NCBI GenBank assembly: GCA_949292215.1
Contig: CASEYW010000182.1
Coordinates: forward strand, 1-35,053
DNA: 35,053 nucleotides
Origin: an uncultured bacterium
Lineage (GTDB): Bacteria > Verrucomicrobiota > Lentisphaeria > Victivallales > UBA1829
Reading direction: 5' to 3'
Positions within the stretch are counted from its first letter, which is position 1. Each line of letters starts with the position of its first letter. Positions 22,943 through 30,841 of the stretch are shown here, piece by piece. Made by a program: the position numbers and the translations under genes. The notes below the pieces were generated by a model. That model saw only the letters and a list, made by a program, of their open reading frames with translations. It had not been told where the DNA came from and searched no databases.

Positions 22943-23473
22943 TCAGAGGCAGCAGACCCGATAACGCAGGACGTGTTTAACCGTTCCTTCGACATTTGCT
23001 TTCGCCAGTTCTCTGGCGAGAATCCGCTCTCCCAGCGATTCTATGTGCCTCCGTGAGGGGGTGTTGTCCGCTTCACAGGTGATCAGCGTTTCGCGGATTC
23101 CCATTTCCAGTGCTTTCTGAAGAAGCATCCGCAGAATTTGTTTTCCGTATCCTTTTCCCCGCTCGGAAAACCGGATGAAATCACCGATCTGTCCTCCATA
23201 TTCCCGGAGAGCGTCATTCAGAAAATGACGGATGTTGCCGCTGCCGAGAAACCGTTTTTCTTCCACCAGCCAGAAGGTGGTTGAGGGAACGTATCCTTCG
23301 GGAAGTCCGATGCCGCGTTTCTCGTTTTCAAATTGACAGAAAATGGTATCCTTCCACTGCCCGAATATTGATGGATCGTGCAGAATGTAGGTCGAATGGA
23401 CGTGTCCCCAGGTTTCCCGGCAGGCTTCCAGGTAGCTCTCCAGAAAGAGCGGTGATGGAGAAAGCAGCTTCAT
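22943..23473 (-). CDS. GNAT-family N-acetyltransferase
   Basis: This 176-residue protein has the GNAT fold signs. The acetyl-CoA binding segment is RFSERGKGYGKQILRMLLQKA (motif A, Q/RxxGxG/A, around residues 104-124). A beta-bulge strand TLITCEADNTPSRRHIESLG (motif B, about 130-150) is typical of acetyltransferases acting on small molecules or protein N-termini. The start is preceded by AGGAG with about 12 bases of spacing, and that site overlaps the stop region of the upstream small membrane protein, so the genes may be co-transcribed. The substrate is unknown. The gene is convergent with the DUF1848 gene, 27 bases away, without a visible terminator. Confidence 0.85.
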   Translation of the reverse strand: MKLLSPSPLFLESYLEACRETWGHVHSTYILHDPSIFGQWKDTIFCQFENEKRGIGLPEGYVPSTTFWLVEEKRFLGSGNIRHFLNDALREYGGQIGDFIRFSERGKGYGKQILRMLLQKALEMGIRETLITCEADNTPSRRHIESLGERILARELAKANVEGTVKHVLRYRVCCL

Positions 23474-23487
23474 GGAATCACGGGCTC

Positions 23488-23697
23488 CTAAAACAGTGCA
23501 AAACAGCAGCCGGTCAGAATCAGGAGAAACACAATGACATAAAGGACCTGCCTCCGCCGCATGACTTTGTCACCAAGGATGTTTTCTCCGCTGATTTTCC
23601 GGAAGTTTCCTGTCCGCAGAAAGTTTGTGAGCTGTTTTCGCTCTCTTCCTTCGTTCAGATAGTCGATGGGAATGTGTGTGTGCTTTTTCCGGTTCAT
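23488..23697 (-). CDS. Small membrane protein with C-terminal anchor, unknown function
   Basis: A 69-residue product from the ATG at 23697 (MNRKKHTHIPIDYL) is basic and polar for 45 residues and ends in a single membrane helix (QVLYVIVFLLILTGCCFALF) reaching the last residue. It would be tail-anchored. An ATG at 23727 is also in frame and would overlap the upstream gene's stop by 19 bases, adding ten residues. Neither start has a strong ribosome-binding site, so reinitiation from the upstream gene is likely. It sits between a coiled-coil membrane protein and a GNAT enzyme on the same strand. I do not recognise the family. Confidence 0.55.
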   Translation of the reverse strand: MNRKKHTHIPIDYLNEGRERKQLTNFLRTGNFRKISGENILGDKVMRRRQVLYVIVFLLILTGCCFALF

Positions 23698-23708
23698 GGG
23701 AGTTTTTG

Positions 23709-24362
23709 TCAGAATGCGATTTTCCATGCAGCGAAGAAAGCCGCGGCAAGCAGGATTGCGGAAAAGAGAAGTGCCAGAATCAGAGGCAGAAGGAGGAGAC
23801 ATCCTTTTTTGAAGAGTTCCCCGCTTGTCAGCGCAGCAAACGGCGTTCCCGGCGCGGCAGGCTGTCCCGTGGTCCGGACAGACATCCGGGACCCTTCCAT
23901 TTTTGCCGCGGCTTTGATGGCTTCCAGACGGGCATTTTCAAAAAATCTCAGTGCATCAGCCAGTTTTGATTTGAAGTCCGGATCGGCGAAATCGGGAATT
24001 TCGTGTGTTTCCAGAGAACGTTGCAGTGCATCCAGGGAGGCGACGGCAGTATCCAGTTCAGCTTTGCGGTTTTGGAGTGTTTCAGCTTCTGCCGAATAAA
24101 GGGCTTTGTGTTCTGCAACACGGGCGTTGACATCGCGTTTGAGTCGAAGCAGTTCGTCAAAGCGCGGTTTCAGGTGTTTATGAAGTTCCGCATAATCCCG
24201 TTTGATTTCCTCCGCTGGAGGAGAGGGGAGTGTCACGTTCGGATGGCCGGAAACGGATTCCGCGGTTTCCTCTCCGGGAAGCGGTGTTTTTTTTACGGTC
24301 GCTTCCGAGAGATGATCGCTGATCCTGTGAAGATTGCCTGAAACATAAGAAATTTTAGACAT
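23709..24362 (-). CDS. Coiled-coil protein with C-terminal membrane helix, unknown function
   Basis: This 217-residue protein starts at the ATG at 24362, preceded by GGAG with seven bases of spacing. An ATG at 24395 would lie at or before the predicted transcription start and is rejected. Residues about 55-145 are rich in Glu, Lys, Ala and Leu with heptad spacing (a coiled coil). A Pro/Gly-rich hinge follows near 175. A hydrophobic segment of about 25 residues (KKGCLLLLPLILALLFSAIL and onward) is at the C-terminus. No enzymatic motif is seen. It is the first gene of a small minus-strand group with the tail-anchored protein and the GNAT enzyme. A structural or scaffold role at the inner membrane is possible but unsupported. 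Confidence 0.7.
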   Translation of the reverse strand: MSKISYVSGNLHRISDHLSEATVKKTPLPGEETAESVSGHPNVTLPSPPAEEIKRDYAELHKHLKPRFDELLRLKRDVNARVAEHKALYSAEAETLQNRKAELDTAVASLDALQRSLETHEIPDFADPDFKSKLADALRFFENARLEAIKAAAKMEGSRMSVRTTGQPAAPGTPFAALTSGELFKKGCLLLLPLILALLFSAILLAAAFFAAWKIAF

Positions 24363-24398
24363 GCCCGCTCTCCATCGCCTGTTTCTGGTTGTCATGCG

Positions 24399-24429
24399 AT
24401 AATATCACACACAAACCCCGAGAAATCAA
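24399..24429 (-). promoter_or_regulatory. Candidate promoter of the coiled-coil protein gene
   Basis: On the minus strand, TTGATT (24429-24424) lies 17 bases from GATATT (24406-24401) or 19 bases from TATTAT (24404-24399). The likely start point falls near 24392, which supports the start codon at 24362. Confidence 0.4.
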
Positions 24430-24453
24430 GCCGACGGAGAACGGATGAGAAAA

Positions 24454-26097
24454 TTATTTTGCCAGTTCCCGGTTGATTCTGTCTCTCATCTCCAGAAGCC
24501 ATTCCGCATCGTGCGGATAGTGCGTCATTGAGATCGTATAAGGGAGTCCTTTGTGGATCAGGGCGATGACGGCTTCGCGCCCGATTTTTTCCTCCAGGCG
24601 CCGCATGGCACGCAGATCCTGGAGTCCGTCGCGGAAGACCTCGAAATGGAGGGAATCGACAGGACCCTCCTTTCCGGGATAGACCATGAAGGAGCCGCCT
24701 CCGCAGAATTTACGTCCGGCATCGGTTACCAGATAAGGGTCGATGTCGAGGTTTTTACTGTGTGCGGTATACCAGAAATTGTAACCCCAGTGCAGAAATC
24801 CGTCCAAATCATAGAGATACAGCAGTGTTCCCATGATACGGTTCCGGATGGATGGCATTCCGAACTGGCGGTTGGGCAGTCCGTTCTCCCAGAATCCGGC
24901 ATAATAAACCCAGCGTTCTTTCGGAGAGGCTTTCATGAATGTCTCAATCTCCGGGGTTCCCGGAATCGGGTATTCCGTGATTCCCTGTTCCAGAAATTCA
25001 ATTCGGGAAAGTGCATCGAGGATCGGAAAATGACCAACGGCGCTTTTCATGAGAGTCATCGCTTTCCGATAGGAGTCCAGGTCGTTCAGTGTTGGCTCGT
25101 CCGAGACATGGAAATAGCACTTTTTCTCGAGTCCCTGTTCTTTCAGGAAAGGGATCAGCTCCGCCATGAGAGCATGCAGAAATTCCGCATACTCCGGAGA
25201 ATCCGCAGCGACATGCCAGCCGAACCGTTTTTCTTCTGTTCCATTGACCTTGACAATGATTTTCGGCGTGCATTTTGCTCCCCACTGAGTGAACGCATGG
25301 GACATTTCAAACATTTGGATTCCGCACTGCTTTGCCAGAGCAATCCATTTTGCCAGACGGGAAAAATCAAAGCGGTAGTTCCCATTTTCCAGGGTAATCT
25401 CAAGGAGCTGAACGGTGGGGCGCTCCCCTCCGACTCCCGTATCCAGCGGAACGGTCCACAGCGGCGTCAGAAGAACGTTGTTTCCATGCTCCGCCATGTT
25501 TCTGAAGTACTTTTCCAGCAGAGCCCAGTGCTCCGGACTCCAGCAGGCAACTTTGTAACGGGTCATGATGCAGTCGGCATAGAACCAGTTGATATTTTTC
25601 AATTTCTGCTCGGGGAGGCGCTCTGGAATGATTTCCAAAGGCAGAATGACCCGGCGGACTTCGCTTCGTTCCGGACGGTAGAAGTCCCTTACTTCCACGT
25701 CGATTTGCAGATTTGCACCCGTTTCTGTGGAATTCTCCGGGATTTTGATGGAGATCCAGAATGTATGCCAGTTGCAGGGGGAAAGATGAATCCAGCCGTT
25801 TTCAATCGGCAGAAGGGGATCGGGAAAAAGCCCCGGAAGCGAGGTCAGTATGAACGGGTCCTGCCGGATCGCCGGAAGCGTGCACGGGACGAACCCTGTT
25901 TCCCGGACCATGATATCAAGCTGTGTTTCCGACCTGATTCGGCACGTTGCGTCTGCATGGAAATCGGCATTTACTGCAATCTGAAAGGAAACCGTTTCAC
26001 CGCGAAGCCCGGAAAGGCGCGTCACTTCTTTTGCATTCAGTTCCGGACGACAGAACACCTTTTCCAGCGGACTGAGCACTTTCACCTGAATCAACAT
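24454..26097 (-). CDS. DUF4091 domain protein, GH123-like glycosidase
   Basis: This 547-residue protein has an N-terminal beta-sandwich region (about 1-150) and a central barrel. The adjacent acidic pair Asp333-Glu334 in YFHVSDEPTLND is equivalent to the catalytic pair of GH123 N-acetyl-galactosaminidases. It ends with the DUF4091 block (LDGFLHWGYNFWY, FMVYPGKEGPVDSLHFEVFRDGLQDL). This family is common in Lentisphaerota, Verrucomicrobia and Bacteroides that use host or algal glycans. No signal peptide is visible at the chosen start (GGAG five bases upstream). It has its own promoter at 26139-26166. Substrate specificity cannot be read from the sequence. A glycosphingolipid or glycosaminoglycan-type substrate is a guess from relatives. 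Confidence 0.85.
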   Translation of the reverse strand: MLIQVKVLSPLEKVFCRPELNAKEVTRLSGLRGETVSFQIAVNADFHADATCRIRSETQLDIMVRETGFVPCTLPAIRQDPFILTSLPGLFPDPLLPIENGWIHLSPCNWHTFWISIKIPENSTETGANLQIDVEVRDFYRPERSEVRRVILPLEIIPERLPEQKLKNINWFYADCIMTRYKVACWSPEHWALLEKYFRNMAEHGNNVLLTPLWTVPLDTGVGGERPTVQLLEITLENGNYRFDFSRLAKWIALAKQCGIQMFEMSHAFTQWGAKCTPKIIVKVNGTEEKRFGWHVAADSPEYAEFLHALMAELIPFLKEQGLEKKCYFHVSDEPTLNDLDSYRKAMTLMKSAVGHFPILDALSRIEFLEQGITEYPIPGTPEIETFMKASPKERWVYYAGFWENGLPNRQFGMPSIRNRIMGTLLYLYDLDGFLHWGYNFWYTAHSKNLDIDPYLVTDAGRKFCGGGSFMVYPGKEGPVDSLHFEVFRDGLQDLRAMRRLEEKIGREAVIALIHKGLPYTISMTHYPHDAEWLLEMRDRINRELAK

Positions 26098-26130
26098 GGC
26101 ATCTCCATCTGTTGTGATTGATAACTCGGA

Positions 26131-26166
26131 ATAATACTATTATAGCAGGAAAGACTCTTTTGTCTA
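26131..26166 (-). promoter_or_regulatory. Promoter of the DUF4091 gene with palindromes
   Basis: On the minus strand, TAGACA (26166-26161), 16 bases, TATAAT (26144-26139). A perfect palindrome ATAATA-C-TATTAT (26131-26143) overlaps the -10 box. CTACA-N7-TGTAG (from 26164) overlaps the -35 box. Either could be an operator. Confidence 0.65.
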
Positions 26167-26275
26167 CAATAAAAATGTAGTTTTTATAATATTTCTGATG
26201 CGGCTTTCAAGATTCAGTGCATTGTCTTCCGCAGCGGGATCCAGAACGCTGCTGTTGAAAAAAGTGCATCCGGAC

Positions 26276-26313
26276 AAAAAAACTCCGATGGAAGAGCAGG
26301 AGTTCCATCGGAG
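26276..26313 (-). terminator. Rho-independent terminator after the TPR gene
   Basis: An 11-base perfect stem (CTCCGATGGAA/TTCCATCGGAG, 26283-26293 with 26303-26313) with a nine-base loop is followed on the minus strand by seven T (26282-26276). It lies 25 bases after the TPR gene stop. Confidence 0.93.
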
Positions 26314-26337
26314 GGGATTCTTTGAAAATGAATTCCG

Positions 26338-27759
26338 TTATGCGTTCTTTGCGGCTTTTTCCGCTTCGCGTTTTGCGTTGACCCTTGCGTAGTAGGCATC
26401 CATTCGTTTTGCCACGTCGCGGTAGTTGACGTTGGTGGAATAGATCTGTTTGAAGCAGTCCATAGCTCTTTCGTCGTTGCCCATGGCCTCGCAGGTGACG
26501 CCAAGGAAGTAGGTGGCATTCATCTTGTCCTTGTCCATGACATGCATTTCGGAGATGGCCTTGTCATACTGCTCCACGGCCATGTCATACTGTTTCTTTT
26601 CTGCGAAGCAGCGTCCGAGATAGACAATTGCAAGCAGACGCTTCTGCGGGTTGCGCTGTGCCAGCTGGAACTGCTCAAGCGCTTTGTCGATCATATGAAA
26701 TTCCCAGTAGATGGTTGCAAGATCGAAACGGATAAGGGTGTCGTTCGGATAGAGTCTGACACGATCTTCTGCGCGGGCGAGACGATACTTGTTGATTTCG
26801 TCCGTGATTTTGTCGATTTCTTCCTGGGGAGCGTTTGCTTCGGTGAGTTCCTTGATTTTGGCTTTTGAGATTTCGACATGGCACTCTTCGATAGCCTTGT
26901 CGATGGTCGGGTCGAGAGTCCCGATCTTTTTGACGAGCCAGTCGTAGGTATCGATGGCATCCTGGAAACGTCCGTCGCGCTGATAGAGTTCTGCGAGTCT
27001 GCGTCTGAGGTCGATGGATTCGTCGCCTTCCGCCACGGACTTTTCGTAGACGTTGATCATATTCTTGACATCCTCCTCGGCGCGAATGATTCTGTCGTCG
27101 CGGACTTCCTTGTCGTCCTTCTTCGCTGCGGCGGATTTTGCCACGGAGCTTCCTTCTTCATTCCACTTGCCCTGTTCCATGGTTGCGAGGGCTGCTGCGG
27201 CACGGAGAGCTGCCTGAGCTTCGAGGCTGTCCGGATACTTGCTGGCGATGATCTGGCGGATATGCAGAACTTTCAATCCCTGGCCATCCTCTTCGTAGAG
27301 TGCAGCGAGAGTGTTCAGATTTGCTTCATTTTTCGGGTCCTTGTCAACGAGGGCCTCATAGGCTTCGACCGCGATGAACGGGGCTTCGCAGACTTTTGCC
27401 GCATCTGCAAGCAGTTTGTATGCCGGAGTTGCGGCCACGTTGATTGCGAGGGCGTCCTCGGCACATCCGAGTGCAAGCAGCGGTTTTTTCGCCACAAATG
27501 CGCGTCCCTTCATGATGGGGCCCAGACATTGAATGGCAGAGAACACTTTGGCAATGGCACTCATGTGTGCATACTTTGTCTTTTCCGCCTTGCGCAGCAT
27601 AACGCGCGCATCCAGGAATCCCGGTTCCTTTTTGACGATTCCTTTCAACAGTTCAATTCCGTAATCCAGACTGTTTTTTGCGAGTACGTCCTGCGCTTTC
27701 TGGTAAGCGGAACGCACCGCGGAAGACACCTCCGTGATGTTTTTTTTCGTTACCGGCAT
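26338..27759 (-). CDS. Tetratricopeptide-repeat (TPR) protein
   Basis: This 473-residue protein is almost entirely helical repeats. TPR-like units can be seen at about residues 20-60, 130-185 (VEAYEALVDKDPKNEANLNT), 245-290 (IDLRRRLAELYQRDGRFQDA), and 345-450 (RLYPNDTLIRFDLATIYWEF and following units). A Lys/Asp/Ala-rich linker lies near residues 205-225. There is no signal peptide or membrane helix, so it is probably cytoplasmic and acts in protein-protein assembly. It is a single-gene unit between its promoter (27802-27831) and a strong terminator (26276-26313). I cannot name its partner. The regular GC-rich codon use suggests a well-expressed gene. Confidence 0.85.
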   Translation of the reverse strand: MPVTKKNITEVSSAVRSAYQKAQDVLAKNSLDYGIELLKGIVKKEPGFLDARVMLRKAEKTKYAHMSAIAKVFSAIQCLGPIMKGRAFVAKKPLLALGCAEDALAINVAATPAYKLLADAAKVCEAPFIAVEAYEALVDKDPKNEANLNTLAALYEEDGQGLKVLHIRQIIASKYPDSLEAQAALRAAAALATMEQGKWNEEGSSVAKSAAAKKDDKEVRDDRIIRAEEDVKNMINVYEKSVAEGDESIDLRRRLAELYQRDGRFQDAIDTYDWLVKKIGTLDPTIDKAIEECHVEISKAKIKELTEANAPQEEIDKITDEINKYRLARAEDRVRLYPNDTLIRFDLATIYWEFHMIDKALEQFQLAQRNPQKRLLAIVYLGRCFAEKKQYDMAVEQYDKAISEMHVMDKDKMNATYFLGVTCEAMGNDERAMDCFKQIYSTNVNYRDVAKRMDAYYARVNAKREAEKAAKNA

Positions 27760-27777
27760 AAATTTGCTCCATCTCTT

Positions 27778-27806
27778 TTGACAAAATTAAAGTTTCATTG
27801 TAATAT
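27778..27806 (+). promoter_or_regulatory. Promoter of mnmE
   Basis: TTGACA (27778-27783, perfect), 17 bases, TAATAT (27801-27806), about 43 bases before the mnmE start. It overlaps the divergent promoter of the TPR gene. Confidence 0.7.
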
Positions 27807-27831
27807 ATACTATCGAATGGATTTAAATCAA
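27802..27831 (-). promoter_or_regulatory. Promoter of the TPR protein gene
   Basis: On the minus strand, TTGATT (27831-27826) is followed by TATATA (27809-27804, spacing 16) or TATATT (27807-27802, spacing 18). Its -10 region shares bases with the mnmE -10 box on the other strand, so RNA polymerase probably cannot use both at once. Confidence 0.55.
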
Positions 27832-27848
27832 GCCGAATTGGAAAAAAT

Positions 27849-29210
27849 ATGAGAAAGAACGATACGATTGCCGCTCTTTGTACCGCTCCGGGGGGTGCAC
27901 TGGCAATCATCCGCATATCCGGACCCGACGCCCTGGCAGTTTCCGCCAGGGTTTGGACTTCAAAACATCCGCTTTCCCGGGAACTTCCCCGCAGGCTTAC
28001 CTTTGGTTTTACCCGCAATGCGGATGGTTCCCGCGGGGAGTCCTGCATGGCTGTTTATATGCCGGGACCCGCAAGCTATACGGGAGAGGATGTTGTCGAG
28101 ATTCAATGTCATGGAGGAGAATACGCTCCGAAACGAATGCTTGGAGAGACGATCCGTGCAGGCGCCAGGCTCGCTGAGCCAGGGGAGTTCACACGACGTG
28201 CCTTCCTCAATGGAAAAATGGACCTGACCCAGGCTGAGGCGGTTGCAGACTTGATTTCCGCACGTTCCGAGTCCGCCGGACGAATCGCAGAACGACAGCT
28301 CGCCGGTGCGCTTGGAAACAGAATCCGAGCCTGTTCCCGAAATCTGTACCATCTGCTTGCGGAGATTGAGTCCCGTCTTGATTTCCCGGAGGAAAATCTT
28401 GACTGGCAGTCTCCGGAAGAACTCATCCGGCAATTTTCGGAGGTCAGCGGGATGATTCGATCGCTGCTTTCCACACAGGTGTCGGGTGCCGTTTTCCGCG
28501 ACGGAGTCAAACTGGTGATCGCCGGTGCGCCGAATGTTGGAAAATCGAGTCTCCTGAATACGCTGCTGGGATACGATCGCGCAATCGTATCCGATATCCC
28601 CGGAACAACGCGGGATACGCTGCGCGAAACCGCCTCCATCCGCGGTGTGACGGTTGATCTTACCGATACGGCGGGAATCCGTGAACATACCGCAGACATC
28701 GTCGAAGGAATGGGAATTGAACGTAGTCGCGATACTCTGGCGCGGGCAGAGATCGTGTTCTGGATTTTCGATGCCTCCGCTACAACGGAAAATGACATTC
28801 TCCGGATGCGTTCCTCTGTGCCGGAAAACGTGGAGACCGTTGCCGTCTGGAACAAAACGGATCTTCTGCCGTCCCCTTTCCGTGCCCCCGAGACCGGTGT
28901 GCCTTCTGTTGCCGTTTCTGCAAAAACAGGGGCGGGAATTGCCTCTCTGCTTGATCTCTTTGAACAAATCGTCTGGAAAAATCATGACCGGACGGAACCG
29001 GAATGTGCTGTTTCCGCACGCCATGCAAAACTCCTGGAGGATGCACTCGCATCTCTGGAGATGACGATCCGGGAGACGGAACAGGAGTTCTATGAACTCG
29101 CCGCAGCAAATCTGCGCCGTGCGATTGAGTCCGTCGCAACCATTACCGGAGAAGCTGTTTCTCCGGATGTGCTGGAAGATATCTTTTCGCGTTTCTGCAT
29201 CGGAAAATAA
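27849..29210 (+). CDS. mnmE: tRNA uridine-5-carboxymethylaminomethyl modification GTPase MnmE
   Basis: This 453-residue GTPase works with MnmG to modify U34 of tRNAs in the cytoplasm. The N-terminal folate-binding domain has [20 protein letters not shown] and a [14 protein letters not shown] block. A helical domain is interrupted by the G domain: G1 GAPNVGKS (226-233), G2/G3 DIPGTTRD and DTAGI, and G4 reading NKTD. The C-terminal FCIGK motif holds the catalytic cysteine. All match the family at its usual length. It follows its own strong promoter, and the ribosome-binding site (GGA) is weak. The neighbours are not tRNA-modification genes. Confidence 0.97.
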   Translation: MRKNDTIAALCTAPGGALAIIRISGPDALAVSARVWTSKHPLSRELPRRLTFGFTRNADGSRGESCMAVYMPGPASYTGEDVVEIQCHGGEYAPKRMLGETIRAGARLAEPGEFTRRAFLNGKMDLTQAEAVADLISARSESAGRIAERQLAGALGNRIRACSRNLYHLLAEIESRLDFPEENLDWQSPEELIRQFSEVSGMIRSLLSTQVSGAVFRDGVKLVIAGAPNVGKSSLLNTLLGYDRAIVSDIPGTTRDTLRETASIRGVTVDLTDTAGIREHTADIVEGMGIERSRDTLARAEIVFWIFDASATTENDILRMRSSVPENVETVAVWNKTDLLPSPFRAPETGVPSVAVSAKTGAGIASLLDLFEQIVWKNHDRTEPECAVSARHAKLLEDALASLEMTIRETEQEFYELAAANLRRAIESVATITGEAVSPDVLEDIFSRFCIGK

Positions 29211-29291
29211 ACGGAACGGAATGGATTTTTTCCTCGTTTCCCTGGCAGAAGAACTCTTCCTGGAAAAAATGAAAAAAATGACCAGGTGATT

Positions 29292-29368
29292 TTCTTCATA
29301 TTAAATCATCCATTCTTCATATTTTCCCTGTTGACATTCTTCATAAAAGAACTTATAATTAAGAAGAA
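29292..29368 (+). repeat. Three direct repeats TTCTTCATA with an inverted half, upstream of the fucosidase gene
   Basis: TTCTTCATA occurs exactly at 29292-29300, 29313-29321 and 29337-29345, with offsets of 21 and 24 bases. The third copy sits between the -35 and -10 boxes of the promoter, and its TTCTTC is mirrored by GAAGAA at 29363-29368. Spacing near two helical turns is typical of regulator binding on one face of DNA. This is a probable operator for a sugar-responsive regulator. Confidence 0.6.
29331..29359 (+). promoter_or_regulatory. Perfect consensus sigma-70 promoter of the fucosidase gene
   Basis: TTGACA (29331-29336), 17 bases, TATAAT (29354-29359), with no mismatch. Such a strong promoter for a catabolic gene normally needs repression, which fits the repeats around it. 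Confidence 0.85.
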
Positions 29369-29424
29369 ACAGCCCGGCGGAAGTCCGTTGCGGCAGCAAT
29401 CAGTCAAAAAAAAGGAAACGATTT

Positions 29425-30714
29425 ATGGGTAAGTACGGAAACGGAAACACGGAATGGTTTGTCAAAGACAGATTCGGCATGTTCATTCACTGGGGACTCT
29501 ATTCCATGCCGGCACGGCACGAATGGGTCCGGAATCGCGAAATGATCTCGAATGAGGATTACCAGAAATATTTTGATCATTTCAATCCGGATCTGTTCAA
29601 TCCGAAGGAGTGGGCAAAGGCTGCGCGGGAAGCTGGAATGAAGTATTTTGTCATCACCACAAAGCACCATGAAGGATTCTGCATGTGGGACTCGAAATAC
29701 ACCGACTATAAGGTCACAAATACGAAATGCGGACGCGATCTGCTCCGGGAGGTGGTCGACGCCTTTCGCGCGGAAGGACTCAGGGTCGGTTTCTACTACT
29801 CTCTGATCGACTGGCACCATCCGGATTTCACGATTGACTGTCTCCATCCTCTGCGCGAAGCTCCGAATCGTGAGGAGCTTAACAAGGGCCGCGATATGAA
29901 GCGATATGCCGAATATATGCGCAATCAGGTCAAAGAGCTGCTGACCAACTATGGCAAAATAGACATTCTCTGGTTTGACTTCTCCTATCCGCGGGAAGAC
30001 GGTTCCGGCAAAGATCATAATGACTGGGAATCTGAAGCGCTTGTCAAAATGATTCGTTCCATTCAGCCGGAAATCATTCTTGACAATCGCCTTGATCTTC
30101 CTGACGAGGGGGATATCCATACTCCGGAACAGTTTGTGCCGGATGCTCCCCTCAAGGACGACAACGGCAATCCGCTCGTCTGGGAAGGGTGTCAGACCTT
30201 CTCCGGTTCCTGGGGCTATCATCGCGACGAGCAGACTTGGAAATCTCCAAAACAGTGCATTGACATGCTGATCAATCATGTCAGCCGCAACGGGAACCTG
30301 CTGATGAACGTCGGTCCGACCAGCCGGGGATATCTGGACTATCGCGCGCTCAACTGCCTCAAGGCGTATGCGGAGTGGATGAAATACAACGCCCGTTCCA
30401 TCTACAACTGCGGTGCCGCACCCGATGGACTCGTCGCTCCCACAGACTGCCGTTATACTTACAACAAGGCGGAAAAAACTCTGTATCTGCACATTCTCAA
30501 CTGGCCGTTCAAGCACATTCATCTTGACGGACTTGCCGGAAAGATCGCGTATGCGCAGTTCCTCCAGGATGGCAGTGAAGTCAAAATGCGGGAAGCCGCA
30601 AACAGCGTTCACAACAATCTGAACAGCGACACTCCGGAAGCGGCAGTCACATTTGAGCTGCCTGTTCTCAAACCGAATACGGAAGTGCCTGTGGTTGAAA
30701 TCTTCCTGAAATAA
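29425..30714 (+). CDS. Alpha-L-fucosidase, glycoside hydrolase family 29
   Basis: This 429-residue enzyme should release L-fucose from glycans by a retaining mechanism. The N-terminal catalytic barrel shows WFVKDRFGMFIHWGLYSMPA, the VITTKHHEGFCMWDS block, and KIDILWFDFSYP with the nucleophile Asp185. The acid/base residue is not certain. A short C-terminal beta domain (about 345-429) follows. Compared with secreted fucosidases there is no signal peptide, so it probably acts on imported oligosaccharides in the cytoplasm. The start follows AAAGGAAA. It is a single gene between a perfect promoter with repeats and a strong terminator (30736-30764). Related GH29 clans also accept other aryl sugars, so the exact linkage is unknown. 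Confidence 0.93.
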   Translation: MGKYGNGNTEWFVKDRFGMFIHWGLYSMPARHEWVRNREMISNEDYQKYFDHFNPDLFNPKEWAKAAREAGMKYFVITTKHHEGFCMWDSKYTDYKVTNTKCGRDLLREVVDAFRAEGLRVGFYYSLIDWHHPDFTIDCLHPLREAPNREELNKGRDMKRYAEYMRNQVKELLTNYGKIDILWFDFSYPREDGSGKDHNDWESEALVKMIRSIQPEIILDNRLDLPDEGDIHTPEQFVPDAPLKDDNGNPLVWEGCQTFSGSWGYHRDEQTWKSPKQCIDMLINHVSRNGNLLMNVGPTSRGYLDYRALNCLKAYAEWMKYNARSIYNCGAAPDGLVAPTDCRYTYNKAEKTLYLHILNWPFKHIHLDGLAGKIAYAQFLQDGSEVKMREAANSVHNNLNSDTPEAAVTFELPVLKPNTEVPVVEIFLK

Positions 30715-30735
30715 TCCGACGGAGCTTACTCCGGG

Positions 30736-30764
30736 AAATCCCGCCTTCGCGCGGGATTTTTTTT
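30736..30764 (+). terminator. Rho-independent terminator after the fucosidase gene
   Basis: A nine-base stem (AAATCCCGC, 30736-30744, with GCGGGATTT, 30751-30759) and a six-base loop are followed by a run of eight T. Confidence 0.95.
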
Positions 30765-30785
30765 GCTCGAAATCCTGTTCGGGAA

Positions 30786-30813
30786 TTGAATTCCGGAAAA
30801 AAAGGAGTAATGT
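30786..30813 (+). promoter_or_regulatory. Candidate promoter of the ABC-F gene
   Basis: TTGAAT (30786-30791), 16 bases, TAATGT (30808-30813), about 28 bases before the start codon. Confidence 0.5.
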
Positions 30814-30841
30814 TTCCGTCTGCAAACTTTCGGAAACAAAG

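Noticed and set aside
24553..26121. Plus-strand open frame of 522 codons over the DUF4091 gene
   Set aside because: It is antisense to a recognised family; it begins and ends inside it and lacks a ribosome-binding site.
26198..26392. Plus-strand frame of 64 codons between the DUF4091 and TPR genes
   Set aside because: It crosses the TPR terminator hairpin and the antisense of the TPR gene end and has no start signal.
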